From contig JAPLEJ010000045.1 of assembly GCA_026391435.1 (NCBI GenBank), forward strand, positions 26,575 through 90,574: 64,000 bases of DNA. The letters run 5' to 3'. A model generated the notes under the pieces. That model saw only the letters and a list, made by a program, of their open reading frames with translations, was not told the origin of the DNA and did not search any database. Positions 9,631 to 18,856 of this stretch are shown here, piece after piece. How positions within the stretch are numbered: position 1 is the stretch's first letter; each line of letters starts with the position of its first letter. The translations under genes were made by a program, and so were the position numbers. This stretch comes from Bacteroidota bacterium (GTDB lineage: Bacteria > Bacteroidota > Bacteroidia > Chitinophagales > Chitinophagaceae).

Positions 9631-12576
9631 ATGAGAAAATTTTTACGCCATTTTAGTCTTTTAATTATCCTTGCCTCAACGGTAATGTCTTTAAAAGCGC
9701 AAAATGCAGGTACTATTAATGGTACTGTTAAAAATTCAAGTTCTGCAGAGGTATTAGCTGCTGTTTCTGTCACAGTGAAAGGAACAACTAATGGTACTTT
9801 TACAGATGATAAGGGTACATTTAGATTAAATGTGTCTCAAAAAACACCATTTACTTTAGTGTTTTCATCTGTTGGATATACCAATAAAGAAGTTCCAGTT
9901 TCGTCTATAAATGCAAAATTAGAAGTGAGCTTATCTCCTTCGTTTGTACTTGGTTCTGAAGTGGTTGTGTCTGCTTCAAAAGTAGCAGAGCGTATTTTAG
10001 AATCTCCAGTATCAATTGAAAGAATTAGTAATACAACCATCAAGAATTCTCCTGCATCTAGCTATTATGACATCTTAGGTACCCTAAAAGGGGTGGATGT
10101 GATTACAGCTAGTTTAACTTTTAAAAGTATCAGCACTAGGGGTTTTAATGTGAGTGGTAATACAAGAGCTAATCAATTAATTGATGGAATGGATAACCAA
10201 GCGCCTGGATTAAACTTCTCAGTAGGTAGCGTAATTGGTTTAACTGAATTAGATGTTGACAATATTGAATTATTGCCTGGTGCTTCTTCTGCATTATATG
10301 GTGCAGGCGGTATGAATGGTACGGTTTTAATTAATAGTAAAAATCCTTTCAAATATCAAGGATTAAGTTTTCAAGTAAAACAAGGATTTAATCATTATGA
10401 TAACTACCAACGTTCTTTATCTCCATATAGAGATTGGACGATAAGATGGGCTCAAAAAGTAAATGATCGTTTTGCATATAAAATTGCAGCTCAATTTGTT
10501 GAAGCGCAAGATTGGGTGGGTACAGATGCGACCAACTATTCTAGAACAACAGGTTCGCAAAATGGTCAAACCATCCCTGGAAATCGTCAATCAGATCCCA
10601 ACTATGATGGTGTGAATTTTTATGGGGATGAGACAACCTCTTCATTGAGTTCTGTATATGGGTCTGTAAAAAACGGAATTATTGGAGCTTTAACTTCTGC
10701 TTATGCTGCTTATGGTCCATATGCTGGCGCTTATGCCAACGGTGCTTATAACTCATTATATGGTGCAACAAGCTCCTTCCCTAATTTGGCATCTTACTCC
10801 GCTTTCTTAAAATCTCAAAACGCTGCTTTAGCACCTTATGCTCCTTTGATTTATGGTAGTGCAAAGGGCTATTTTAACAGTGGAGATGTTTCAAGAACAG
10901 GTTATGCTGAAAAAGATGTAATTGATCCAACTACATTGAACGTAAAAATGACTGGATCATTAAACTATAAAATATCTGACAATACAGAAGCTTCTTTTAG
11001 CTTTTATAATGGAACAGGTAACACGGTGTACACAGGAAGTGATCGTTATTCTTTGAAGGAATTAAGAATGGGTCAATACAAATTAGAAATTAAATCTAAA
11101 GATTGGTTAATAAGAGCATATACTACTCGTGAAGATGCGGGTGCTTCTTTTAATGCAACTATCGCAGCTCGTTATTTTAATGAAGCATGGAGTCCAAGTT
11201 CTACTTGGTACCCTACATATATGTCTGCCTTAACTTCATATAGAGATGCAGGTATGCCAATACAAGCAGCTAATATAGCAGCTCGTGCTGTAGCAGATGC
11301 CAATCGTCCAACAGGAAACATTACACAAGATCCAAGATTTAAAAGATTAGTATCTACACCGATCTCTATGGGTGGTGGTATGTTCTTAGATAAATCCGAA
11401 TTAAATGTTTTTGAAGGTCAATACAATTTAACGAACGCATTAGGTTTAGATAAAATGGGTGCTGATTTATTAGTGGGTGCTTCAATGAAACAATATGTAT
11501 TAAACTCTCAAGGAACTTTATTTGCAGATACGGCCGGTGCCATTAAAATTAATGAAACTGGTGCATATGCGCAATTATCAAAAAAATTATTTGACGATGT
11601 AGTAAAAATTTCAGCATCTGGTCGTTATGATAAGAGTACTAACTTTGATGGTCGTTTTACACCAAGAGTTTCAATGGTAGTGAAAGTGGCTCAAGATAAT
11701 AACGTTCGTCTTTCATATCAAACAGCTTATCGTTTCCCTTCTTCTCAAAACCAATGGATTAACTTGTTAGTAGGAGGCGGTACTCGTTTAATGGGAGGTT
11801 TACCTCAATTGAGAGAGTACTATAATTTTGCTACGAATCCTGCATATACTTTAGCTAGTGTGAATGCTTTTGGTGCAAGTGCAATGGCAGGTGCTCCAAA
11901 TCCTGGTTTGTTAAAACAACAAGTATTTAATCAATTCAAGCCTGAGTCAATGACCTCAATGGAATTTGGTTATAAGTCTTTAATTGCAAAAAAATTATTA
12001 GTTGATTTTTATTACTATACTGGAAATTATACCAACTTCATTGGTGGTGTAACTGTAATTCAATCTCGTAATGCAACAGCGCCTAGTCCATTAGATGTAT
12101 TAGATGCAAGCAAGCGTATTGGATATAGCATCTCTACTAATTCTGAAGGAGATGTAAAAACAAGTGGATGGGGATTGTCATTAGATTATTTATTGCCTAG
12201 AAATTTCAGTATCTCTACGAGCATCTTTAACGATGAAATTGGTGAAGTGGCTGATGGGGTGATTCCATATTTCAATACGCCAAAAATCAGAGCAAATATT
12301 GCCTTAAACAACAGCGGTTTCTTATTTAAAAATCGTTTAGGATTTAGCGCTAATTTCCATTATCAAGATGGCTTCGATTACGTAAGTACATTTGCAGTAG
12401 GAACACTTACTTCATATCAAACGATGGATGCGGTGTTAACCTATAAAATACCATCTTACAAATCTTTGATTAAAGCAGGTGGTACGAACATCTTTAACAA
12501 ATACTACAAATCTGCATACGGTAGCCCTGCTATCGGCGCATTGTACTATGTAAGTTTTGCTTATAACATATTTTAA
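9631..12576 (+). CDS. TonB-dependent outer-membrane receptor with carboxypeptidase-regulatory-like domain
   Basis: A 981-residue outer-membrane transporter. Residues 1-23 are a signal peptide ending LKAQ. A carboxypeptidase-regulatory-like beta domain follows (about 27-105, GTVKNSSSAEVLAAVSVTVKG), then the TonB plug (about 110-235, with STRGFNVSGNTR and GASSALYGAGGMNGTVLI) and a beta-barrel to the C-terminal aromatic residue F981. No SusD-like partner lies beside it, so it is an orphan receptor and its ligand is unknown; a siderophore-, cobalamin- or peptide-type substrate is possible. Residues ~347-425 form an Ala/Tyr/Gly/Ser-rich stretch unlike the rest of the barrel. A strong terminator closes the gene. 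Confidence 0.95.
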   Translation: MRKFLRHFSLLIILASTVMSLKAQNAGTINGTVKNSSSAEVLAAVSVTVKGTTNGTFTDDKGTFRLNVSQKTPFTLVFSSVGYTNKEVPVSSINAKLEVSLSPSFVLGSEVVVSASKVAERILESPVSIERISNTTIKNSPASSYYDILGTLKGVDVITASLTFKSISTRGFNVSGNTRANQLIDGMDNQAPGLNFSVGSVIGLTELDVDNIELLPGASSALYGAGGMNGTVLINSKNPFKYQGLSFQVKQGFNHYDNYQRSLSPYRDWTIRWAQKVNDRFAYKIAAQFVEAQDWVGTDATNYSRTTGSQNGQTIPGNRQSDPNYDGVNFYGDETTSSLSSVYGSVKNGIIGALTSAYAAYGPYAGAYANGAYNSLYGATSSFPNLASYSAFLKSQNAALAPYAPLIYGSAKGYFNSGDVSRTGYAEKDVIDPTTLNVKMTGSLNYKISDNTEASFSFYNGTGNTVYTGSDRYSLKELRMGQYKLEIKSKDWLIRAYTTREDAGASFNATIAARYFNEAWSPSSTWYPTYMSALTSYRDAGMPIQAANIAARAVADANRPTGNITQDPRFKRLVSTPISMGGGMFLDKSELNVFEGQYNLTNALGLDKMGADLLVGASMKQYVLNSQGTLFADTAGAIKINETGAYAQLSKKLFDDVVKISASGRYDKSTNFDGRFTPRVSMVVKVAQDNNVRLSYQTAYRFPSSQNQWINLLVGGGTRLMGGLPQLREYYNFATNPAYTLASVNAFGASAMAGAPNPGLLKQQVFNQFKPESMTSMEFGYKSLIAKKLLVDFYYYTGNYTNFIGGVTVIQSRNATAPSPLDVLDASKRIGYSISTNSEGDVKTSGWGLSLDYLLPRNFSISTSIFNDEIGEVADGVIPYFNTPKIRANIALNNSGFLFKNRLGFSANFHYQDGFDYVSTFAVGTLTSYQTMDAVLTYKIPSYKSLIKAGGTNIFNKYYKSAYGSPAIGALYYVSFAYNIF

Positions 12577-12598
12577 TAGTTTAGGATGGGTTAGTCCT

Positions 12599-12638
12599 AA
12601 AGGTCCCTTCTCGATTTATCGGGAGGGGACCTTTTTTT
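12599..12638 (+). terminator. Rho-independent terminator after the TonB receptor gene
   Basis: A long stem of about 14 bp with two wobbles (12601-12614 with 12619-12632), tetraloop TTTA, flanked by A's and a run of seven T's. It lies 25 bases after the stop codon. Confidence 0.9.
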
Positions 12639-12673
12639 ATGGGTAAGAATTATATTTTTCCTTTATAAAGCTT

Positions 12674-12681
12674 TATTTTTG
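12674..12681 (+). promoter_or_regulatory. -7 promoter box of pdhB
   Basis: TATTTTTG matches TAnnTTTG, 14 bases before the ATG at 12696 and 23 before a second in-frame ATG at 12705. Confidence 0.6.
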
Positions 12682-12695
12682 CCACTCAAAACAAA

Positions 12696-13691
12696 ATGTA
12701 CTTCATGCGATCAATACCATTTAGAGAAGCCCTTAGGGAGGCGATGAGCGAGGAAATGAGAAGAGATGAAAAAGTGTTATTAATGGGGGAGGAAGTGGCT
12801 GAATACAATGGTGCCTATAAAGTAAGCCAAGGGATGTTAGCTGAGTTTGGCGCAAAACGAATCATTGATACACCAATATCTGAATTAGGTTTTACTGCAG
12901 TCGCCGTAGGGGCCGCACAAAATGGTTTAAGACCCATTGTGGAGTTTATGACATGGAATTTTGCAGTACTTCCTTTGGATCAAATTTTGAATACGGCAAG
13001 CAAGATGCTTGCGATGAGTGGCGGCCAAATTGGGTGCCCTATTGTGATGAGAGGCCCTAATGGGAGTGCTGGGCAATTAGGGGCACAACATTCTACTGCT
13101 TTTGAAAGTTATTTAGCCAATATACCTGGAATTAAAGTTGTTTCTCCTTCTAATGGATATGATGCAAAGGGTTTATTAAAACAAGCCATTCGTTACGAGG
13201 AAGATCCTATCATGTTTTTAGAAAGTGAAGTGATGTATGGCGATAAATGTGATATACCTGATGATGAATATTATATCCCATTAGGTAAGGCGGATGTTAA
13301 AAAAATGGGTCGCGATATCACTATTGTGTCCTATAATAAAATGATGAAAGTAGCTTTAGGAGCTGCAGCAGAATTAGAAAAAGAAGGCATTAGTGCTGAA
13401 GTAATTGATTTAAGAACCATCAGACCTTTAGATTGGATGACTGTATTGGAAAGCGTTAAAAAAACAAACCGATTGGTTATTATCGAAGAGCAATGGCCTT
13501 TTGCTTCCGTTTCATCTGAATTAAGTTATCGTATTCAAAAGGAAGGATTTGATTATCTAGATGCCCCTATACGCCGTATTACAAGTGCCGATGCGCCCAT
13601 GCACTATGCTCCTAATTTAGCCGCTTTGGCTATCCCGGATGTAGCAAGATCGGTGCAGTTGGTGAAGGAATTGATGCATCAATACAAATAA
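12696..13691 (+). CDS. pdhB: Pyruvate dehydrogenase E1 component, beta subunit
   Basis: With the alpha subunit it decarboxylates pyruvate using thiamine diphosphate and passes acetyl to lipoamide of E2. The 331-residue protein has MRSIPFREALREAMSEEM near the N-terminus, the conserved GEEVAEYNGAYKVSQGM, PISELGFTAVAVGAA, and the C-terminal transketolase-C domain with EVIDLRTIRPLD. ATG 12705 gives the more usual N-terminus (MRSIPF) and may be the real start. The alpha subunit and E2 are not adjacent; a stand-alone pdhB is normal in Bacteroidota. lipA in the same window supplies the cofactor of the E2 partner. BCKDH E1-beta is the main alternative reading. Confidence 0.92.
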   Translation: MYFMRSIPFREALREAMSEEMRRDEKVLLMGEEVAEYNGAYKVSQGMLAEFGAKRIIDTPISELGFTAVAVGAAQNGLRPIVEFMTWNFAVLPLDQILNTASKMLAMSGGQIGCPIVMRGPNGSAGQLGAQHSTAFESYLANIPGIKVVSPSNGYDAKGLLKQAIRYEEDPIMFLESEVMYGDKCDIPDDEYYIPLGKADVKKMGRDITIVSYNKMMKVALGAAAELEKEGISAEVIDLRTIRPLDWMTVLESVKKTNRLVIIEEQWPFASVSSELSYRIQKEGFDYLDAPIRRITSADAPMHYAPNLAALAIPDVARSVQLVKELMHQYK

Positions 13692-13765
13692 GATGATCCC
13701 TAAAGCGGTATAATCCTTTAAATTGACCACTTATATTAATACTTTGCTACTTTAAAAATATTTTA

Positions 13766-13796
13766 AACAATATCCCTCACAAAGGGATATTTTTGT
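13766..13796 (+). terminator. Terminator between pdhB and lepB overlapping a promoter box
   Basis: An 8-bp perfect stem (AATATCCC 13769-13776 with GGGATATT 13784-13791) with a 7-base loop and a T-tract. The end of the right arm and the T-tract also spell TATTTTTG (13788-13795), a match to the -7 consensus for lepB. Confidence 0.75.
13788..13795 (+). promoter_or_regulatory. Candidate -7 promoter box of lepB
   Basis: TATTTTTG, 25 bases before the lepB ATG. It is embedded in the right arm and T-tract of the pdhB terminator, so it could be a chance match produced by the T-run. Confidence 0.45.
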
Positions 13797-13820
13797 TATA
13801 TATAAATTAACCACAATTTT

Positions 13821-15332
13821 ATGGGATATATTTTATTGATTCTTTATTGGCTAGGTTGGCATATCGGTATTTTTTTAATGCTAAAAAAAGCAGGTGTCTC
13901 AAATGCAAAAGCTATCCTCCCCATTTATAATACATGGGAAGTTGTAGAACTTTGTGGAATTTCAAAATTTTGGTTTTGGATTCAATTTATTCCAATCCTT
14001 GGTCAATTCGTTACACTATGGATTTCGATCATTTTTGTAATGCATTTTAAAAAAGTGGGCTTGATTCACCACGGTCTAGTTGTGTTAGTTCCCTTTATTT
14101 ACTTACCCTATATCGGACTTTCTTCTGCTGAAAAATGGCATGGTCAAGATGCGCTGCAACATTACCACAAGTCTGCATCAAGGGAGTGGATTGATGCTGC
14201 AGTTTTTGCAGTCGTAGCTGCTACCTTAATTCGCACTTTTATATTTGAAGCTTATGTGATTCCCACTGAAAGTATGGAAAAAACATTATTGGTAAATGAC
14301 TTTTTATTTGTTGATAAAATTACCTACGGTGCACGTATCCCACAAACACCTTTAAGTTTCCCATTTGTGCACAATACTATGCCAATGGCGCCCACGACAC
14401 CTTCCTATTTAAAGTGGATTCAATTGGATTATAAAAGGTTGCCGCAAATAAGAAATATTAATCGCAATGATGTGGTTGTATTTAATTTCCCAGCAGGGGA
14501 TACCATTATCAATCTACCAGAATTTGGAAGTAAAATTCCTTACTACGATGTATTAAGAAGTCCTGAATATAACAATAATCGAGAAAAATTATTAAACGAT
14601 TATCCTATTTTAGTGCACCCCGTTGATAAAACAGATAATTACATTAAAAGATGTGTAGGTGTGCCAGGGGATATCATTGAAGTGAAGGGAAGTCATTTAT
14701 GGGTGAATGGTAAACCGGGTAGGGCAGCTCCTTTTTCTCAAACCGAATTTATTGTCAAAACCAATGGTACGGCTATTTCTGAGGATTATATTCAAGACAG
14801 TATCGGAATTAATATTAACGAAGCAGGGTCTGATTTTCAAATCATGGAAGGCGTTCCTAATACATTTAAAATAAACATGACAGCAGCAGCTGCCGAAAGG
14901 TTAAAAAAATTACCACAGGTAGTTTCAGTTGATTATTATGATGATAAAGTAGTAGGGAATACTTTTCCTAATGACATCACCCACTTTACTTGGACGGTAG
15001 ATAATTATGGCCCTATACAAATTCCTAAAAAAGGAGATGTGATTCAATTAAATGATAGTACCATTCAATTATATCGTAGGCTTATTTCAAATTACGAGCA
15101 TAATGCTTTAGATGAAAAGCAAGGGAAGTATTTTATCAATGGAGTTGAAACGAGTACTTACATCGTGAAGCAAAATTATTATTGGATGATGGGAGATAAT
15201 AGGCATCGTAGTCAAGACAGCAGATATTGGGGATACGTTCCTGAAACTCATATAGTAGGCCGTGCGGCAATGATTTGGTTTAGCTATAGTAAATCCATTC
15301 GATGGAATAGGTTATTTAGCCAAATAAAATAA
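13821..15332 (+). CDS. lepB: Signal peptidase I, long Bacteroidota form
   Basis: Removes signal peptides from exported proteins at the inner membrane. The 503-residue protein is much longer than E. coli LepB (324). Residues 1-105 carry three or four extra membrane segments with a NAKAILPIYNTWEVVELC block resembling DUF5684. The usual anchor is near residues 125-145, followed by the nucleophile Ser151 in IPTESMEKTLLVND and the general base Lys276 in NYIKRCVGVPGD. The Ser-Lys spacing of 125 residues (55 in E. coli) indicates an inserted segment. The C-terminal block MMGDNRHRSQDSRYWG is canonical. cdd begins 7 bases after its stop. Confidence 0.96.
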   Translation: MGYILLILYWLGWHIGIFLMLKKAGVSNAKAILPIYNTWEVVELCGISKFWFWIQFIPILGQFVTLWISIIFVMHFKKVGLIHHGLVVLVPFIYLPYIGLSSAEKWHGQDALQHYHKSASREWIDAAVFAVVAATLIRTFIFEAYVIPTESMEKTLLVNDFLFVDKITYGARIPQTPLSFPFVHNTMPMAPTTPSYLKWIQLDYKRLPQIRNINRNDVVVFNFPAGDTIINLPEFGSKIPYYDVLRSPEYNNNREKLLNDYPILVHPVDKTDNYIKRCVGVPGDIIEVKGSHLWVNGKPGRAAPFSQTEFIVKTNGTAISEDYIQDSIGININEAGSDFQIMEGVPNTFKINMTAAAAERLKKLPQVVSVDYYDDKVVGNTFPNDITHFTWTVDNYGPIQIPKKGDVIQLNDSTIQLYRRLISNYEHNALDEKQGKYFINGVETSTYIVKQNYYWMMGDNRHRSQDSRYWGYVPETHIVGRAAMIWFSYSKSIRWNRLFSQIK

Positions 15333-15339
15333 AGGGTTC

Positions 15340-15822
15340 ATGAAAAAAAAGTTTGAATTTGAATTTGAGTATTTGGAAGGAGTTCATTTACTTTCAAGCG
15401 CTGATGCCGCTTTATTAGAAGCTGCAAAAAAAGCAACTCAAACTGCTTTTGCACCCTATTCTAATTTTAAGGTAGGCGCTGCCGCCTTATTATCTAATGG
15501 AAATATTGTCATTGGGTCTAATCAAGAAAGCGCTAGTTATCCAGTAGGTATTTGTGCCGAAAGAGCCCTGTTAAATAGTATTGGTAGTCAATATTCAAAT
15601 GAAACCATCTTATCCATGGCCATTAGCTATTCTACTGACAAAGCAGCCTGTGATGAACCAATTTCACCTTGCGGTATGTGTAGGCAATCCTTGCTTGATT
15701 TTGAAAATAGGTATCAAGCATCCATTAAAATAATATTAGCGGGCAAATCAGGCCCTATTATGGTATTAGAGACTGCCAAGGATTTGCTTCCTTTTGGTTT
15801 TGATGGAAGTATTTTAAAGTAA
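15340..15822 (+). CDS. cdd: Cytidine deaminase
   Basis: Deaminates cytidine and deoxycytidine to uridine forms in pyrimidine salvage. The 160-residue protein has the zinc-binding CAERALLNS (Cys ligand plus catalytic Glu) and PCGMCRQSL (two Cys ligands), the arrangement of small homotetrameric three-Cys enzymes. PYSNFKVGAAAL is the substrate-binding N-terminal block. About 20 residues precede the usual start of the family. The ATG lies 7 bases after lepB, so the two are probably co-transcribed. Its stop abuts the stop of the convergent ogt gene. Confidence 0.95.
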   Translation: MKKKFEFEFEYLEGVHLLSSADAALLEAAKKATQTAFAPYSNFKVGAAALLSNGNIVIGSNQESASYPVGICAERALLNSIGSQYSNETILSMAISYSTDKAACDEPISPCGMCRQSLLDFENRYQASIKIILAGKSGPIMVLETAKDLLPFGFDGSILK

Positions 15823-16323
15823 TTAAAATAAGGTCTGTACGCCTAAGGCCAATCTAAATTCGTGTTGCAATAGCCATTTTTTTCGTGCTTTACCCCAGGC
15901 GTATCCTGTCAATGACCTGTCGGCTCCAATAATTCTATGGCAGGGAACAATGATGGCAATTTTATTTTTTCCATTTGCAGAGGCAGCAGCTCTAACGACA
16001 TTGGGGTCACCCATTTTATGAGCTAATTCACCATAGCTTAATGTTTTTCCAAAAGGCACTTCATATAATTCTTTCCAAACTTTTTGTTGAAATTCGCTAC
16101 CCTCTTGATCAATGGCAACATTAAAACTACGACGCGTACCTGCAAAATATTCAATAAGTTCCTCCATGCATTGGTGAATCACAGTAGGCATAGTCTCATC
16201 GGAAGTAATTAATAAATCAGTGACATCGTCGGTAAAGGTTAATGATTGGATGCAAAATTCGGATGATACCAATTTGATGGCTCCAATGGGGCTATGGTAA
16301 ATATGAATAAAAGAATCTTGCAT
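15823..16323 (-). CDS. ogt: Methylated-DNA--protein-cysteine methyltransferase
   Basis: Repairs O6-alkylguanine by transferring the alkyl group to its own Cys in a suicide reaction. The 166-residue protein has a short N-terminal alpha/beta domain (about 1-80) and the DNA-binding C-terminal domain with FGKTLSYGELAHKMGDPN, the active-site IVPCHRIIGADRSLTGYAWG, and a terminal KWLLQHE. No AdaA-like regulator domain is fused. Its ATG overlaps the stop of csaA by one base (TAATG), indicating translational coupling. Confidence 0.95.
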   Translation of the reverse strand: MQDSFIHIYHSPIGAIKLVSSEFCIQSLTFTDDVTDLLITSDETMPTVIHQCMEELIEYFAGTRRSFNVAIDQEGSEFQQKVWKELYEVPFGKTLSYGELAHKMGDPNVVRAAASANGKNKIAIIVPCHRIIGADRSLTGYAWGKARKKWLLQHEFRLALGVQTLF

Positions 16324-16658
16324 TAACCAATGGGTTGGCCGTTGTCTACGGCATGTGTTGGGGTGAGTAAAACAACTTCATGCTGCATATCATATACGCC
16401 TAGCAGTAAGCATTCGCTCATAAAGTTAGCGATTTGTTTTGGTGGAAAATTAACTACGGCAATGATCTGCATTCCCACTAATTGTTCGGTCGTGTAATGG
16501 GTTGTAATTTGAGCAGATGATTTTTTGATTCCGATGGGGCCAAAATCAATACTTAGTTGGTAAGCCGGCTTTTTAGCATTCGGAAATACCTGTGCCGTCA
16601 AAATAGTGCCACATCTGATATCAACTTTAGAGAAATCATCCCATTGTATCATAGCCAT
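16323..16658 (-). CDS. csaA: tRNA-binding domain protein, CsaA type
   Basis: A 111-residue stand-alone tRNA-binding OB-fold protein. Family blocks include FSKVDIRCGTILTAQVFPNA at the N-terminus, YQLSIDFGPIGIKKSSAQIT, and the C-terminal SECLLLGVYD with VVLLTPTHAVDNGQPIG. CsaA has been linked to protein export and chaperone-like activity in Bacillus, but its cellular role in Bacteroidota is not established. It sits between the SirB1-like gene (19 bases upstream) and ogt (overlap of one base), forming a reverse trio that is probably one transcript. Confidence 0.93.
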   Translation of the reverse strand: MAMIQWDDFSKVDIRCGTILTAQVFPNAKKPAYQLSIDFGPIGIKKSSAQITTHYTTEQLVGMQIIAVVNFPPKQIANFMSECLLLGVYDMQHEVVLLTPTHAVDNGQPIG

Positions 16659-16677
16659 TTCATTAGTTGGTAATAAA

Positions 16678-17547
16678 TTAATCCAATAAATTAGCTAAAT
16701 CTGTTAAATCTGTTTGCTTGTATTGCAAAGTGGGGCTTTGAAAACATTTTGAAAATTCTAGCAATAATTTTTTGATGATTCTAGTATTTGAAAGGCGTTT
16801 ATAATGCATGTTTTTCGGCTCTAAATTAGATCTTAAAAAATACTGATCTAAATCCTTTTGTGAAAATGCATGACCCGTGGTACCTTCTACATAAAATTGA
16901 ATGTATTCTTGTGGGTTAGGGTACACTTCGGTGGCATCCCAATCGGAAGCATAAAAAGCAATAATACATTGCTTGGGAATATTAATAAATTGGGCATCAA
17001 TCTCTAATTGCGAACAAAGCTCAGCATATAAAATAGTGTTGGCAAATGCGTTTCCTTTTTTGGATTGCAAAGGACCTGTCATTAAAAATTCATCAGGTTT
17101 CTCATAATTAATTTCAACCCCTTTAATTTGATAGTAATTATATAAAATATTACGAATCACATTGGCTTGCTCTAATGGAGTCAAATAATTATTCAACTCA
17201 AGCCAAATATTGCGTCTTATTTTTTCTAATTGATGTCTAAGGGTATCTATTGCTAATTCGGGGTACTGAAATTGGGTGACTAGTAAGGCACCTTCTAATA
17301 AAGAGGGTTCTGGTTTTGATTTCCACTGCGTAAATGCTTCCTTTAAATCATTCAACCTTAATTTGTAAATCATTCTTTCGATGCGCTCCAATGTAATTTC
17401 GTCCAAGGTATTTTCCCAAAGGTGCTCTAAGTCGGGAATAATAGGAGTGCCATAGTTTAACAGTCGATCTGATATGGTATTAAATACTTCCTCGTCTGGA
17501 TCATCAATGAGTTGGAATAAGGCAGTCATTTCGGTGTCATTCGGCAT
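16678..17547 (-). CDS. SirB1/Transglut_core2-like protein
   Basis: A 289-residue protein. The N-terminal half (about 1-110) is a helical, acidic repeat-like region (LIDDPDEEVFNTISDRLL). The C-terminal half resembles the transglutaminase-like superfamily core used by SirB1 proteins (PF13369), with an INYEKPDEFLMTGPLQSKKG block followed by NAFANTILYAELCSQLEID. I see no clear Cys-His-Asp triad, consistent with a non-catalytic role in that family. Its exact job is unknown. It is the first gene of the ogt/csaA trio and is divergent from the desaturase gene. Confidence 0.75.
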   Translation of the reverse strand: MPNDTEMTALFQLIDDPDEEVFNTISDRLLNYGTPIIPDLEHLWENTLDEITLERIERMIYKLRLNDLKEAFTQWKSKPEPSLLEGALLVTQFQYPELAIDTLRHQLEKIRRNIWLELNNYLTPLEQANVIRNILYNYYQIKGVEINYEKPDEFLMTGPLQSKKGNAFANTILYAELCSQLEIDAQFINIPKQCIIAFYASDWDATEVYPNPQEYIQFYVEGTTGHAFSQKDLDQYFLRSNLEPKNMHYKRLSNTRIIKKLLLEFSKCFQSPTLQYKQTDLTDLANLLD

Positions 17548-17748
17548 ATAGGTAATAATACTTTGTTTAATTAATATTCAAATCAACGCAAATTTGTTCA
17601 ATTTTTATGTTTTAGTTATCCCAATGGTGTGGATATATTTAACAATAGTTTACATAATAAATAGAATTATTAAACGTTTGAGCAAATAGTCGCATATAAA
17701 GCATGCTTCTATTGCAAATTGCCTTTTCTTTGCATATACACTATTAAC

Positions 17749-18840
17749 ATGTTAAACGAAACAACATTGACGCCTAAATTCCCAGTAATGCAAAATTCAT
17801 TGCATGCCGAATTAAAGCGAAGAGTAAATCAATACTTGGATGATCATGCTGTAAAAAGCACGGGTAATTTTAAGCTATTTTCAAAAGCGATCATTTTAAT
17901 TACTTTGTTTGTTGCTACTTATATTCATTTAGTATTTTTTACACCTCCTACTTTTTATGCGATTTTAGAATGCCTCTTTTTTGGCGGCCTTATTGCGGCA
18001 ATTGGTTTTAATGTAATGCATGATGGAAGTCATGGTAGCTTTAGCAAACATAATTGGCTAAACAAATTAGCCTCCTCCTCTATAAGTGTTTTAGGAGCGA
18101 GTAGGTTTATGTGGGCGATGAAGCATGTAACCATACATCACACTTATACCAATATAGATGGGGTAGATGATGATATTGAAGTAGGGGTATTGATGCGTAT
18201 GGCACCTACACAAAAACATTATTTACTGCATCGTTTTCAACATATTTATTTTTGGTTTTTGTATTTGTTATTATATATTTTCTGGATATTTTTTACAGAT
18301 TATAAAAAATACTTCTCAGGTAAAATTGGATCAGTTGCTTTAAAGCCAATGTCTATTGGCGATCATATTGAATTTTGGGTCGTTAAATTATACCATGCTG
18401 CTTTCTTTATCATTATACCTATTTATATGGTAGGTTGGGTAAGCTGGTTGGTAGGCTTTTTTGTCACAGGATGTTTTGCTGGATTTATATTAAGTATTGT
18501 ATTTCAATTAGCACATACTGTAACAGAAACCGATTTCCCAGTGGCAATTCAACCGCAAAATGTAATGCCGGATGAATTTGCAGCACATCAAATACAAACT
18601 ACTGCTAATTTTGCAACAAAAAGTAAAATAGTGAGTTGGTTAGTGGGCGGATTGAATTTTCAAATTGAACACCATTTATTTCCTAAAATATCACATGTGC
18701 ATTACCCAGCTATTTCTAAAATAGTTAAAAAAACATGCGCTGATTTTAAATTAAAGTACAATGAGTACCCCACCGTATTGAGTGCGATTAAGTCACATGT
18801 TTTGTATCTTAAATTAATGAGTAAGCCAGCATTAGCTTAA
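17749..18840 (+). CDS. Membrane fatty-acid desaturase (front-end/acyl-lipid type)
   Basis: Predicted di-iron membrane enzyme that introduces a double bond into acyl chains, using electrons from a ferredoxin- or cytochrome-type donor. The 363-residue protein has four or more membrane helices and three His boxes: HDGSH (His91), HVTIHHTYTN (His126, His130-131) and QIEHHLFP (Gln305, His308-309). A Gln at the start of the third box is typical of front-end desaturases, though no cytochrome b5 domain is present. The ATG at 17749 is preferred over an upstream in-frame TTG at 17719. A bidirectional terminator follows. Regiospecificity cannot be read from the sequence. Confidence 0.92.
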   Translation: MLNETTLTPKFPVMQNSLHAELKRRVNQYLDDHAVKSTGNFKLFSKAIILITLFVATYIHLVFFTPPTFYAILECLFFGGLIAAIGFNVMHDGSHGSFSKHNWLNKLASSSISVLGASRFMWAMKHVTIHHTYTNIDGVDDDIEVGVLMRMAPTQKHYLLHRFQHIYFWFLYLLLYIFWIFFTDYKKYFSGKIGSVALKPMSIGDHIEFWVVKLYHAAFFIIIPIYMVGWVSWLVGFFVTGCFAGFILSIVFQLAHTVTETDFPVAIQPQNVMPDEFAAHQIQTTANFATKSKIVSWLVGGLNFQIEHHLFPKISHVHYPAISKIVKKTCADFKLKYNEYPTVLSAIKSHVLYLKLMSKPALA

Positions 18841-18856
18841 TTCTATTCTACTATAT

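Noticed and set aside
2075..12638. Terminators after metK and the TonB receptor gene as copies of one repeat family
   Set aside because: They share CCCTTC and GGAGGGG, but both are simple GC stems with different loops; similarity can come from terminator function alone.
17672..17679. AAACGTTT as an operator of the desaturase gene
   Set aside because: An 8-base palindrome is expected many times by chance in 64 kb, and no second copy or regulator is nearby.
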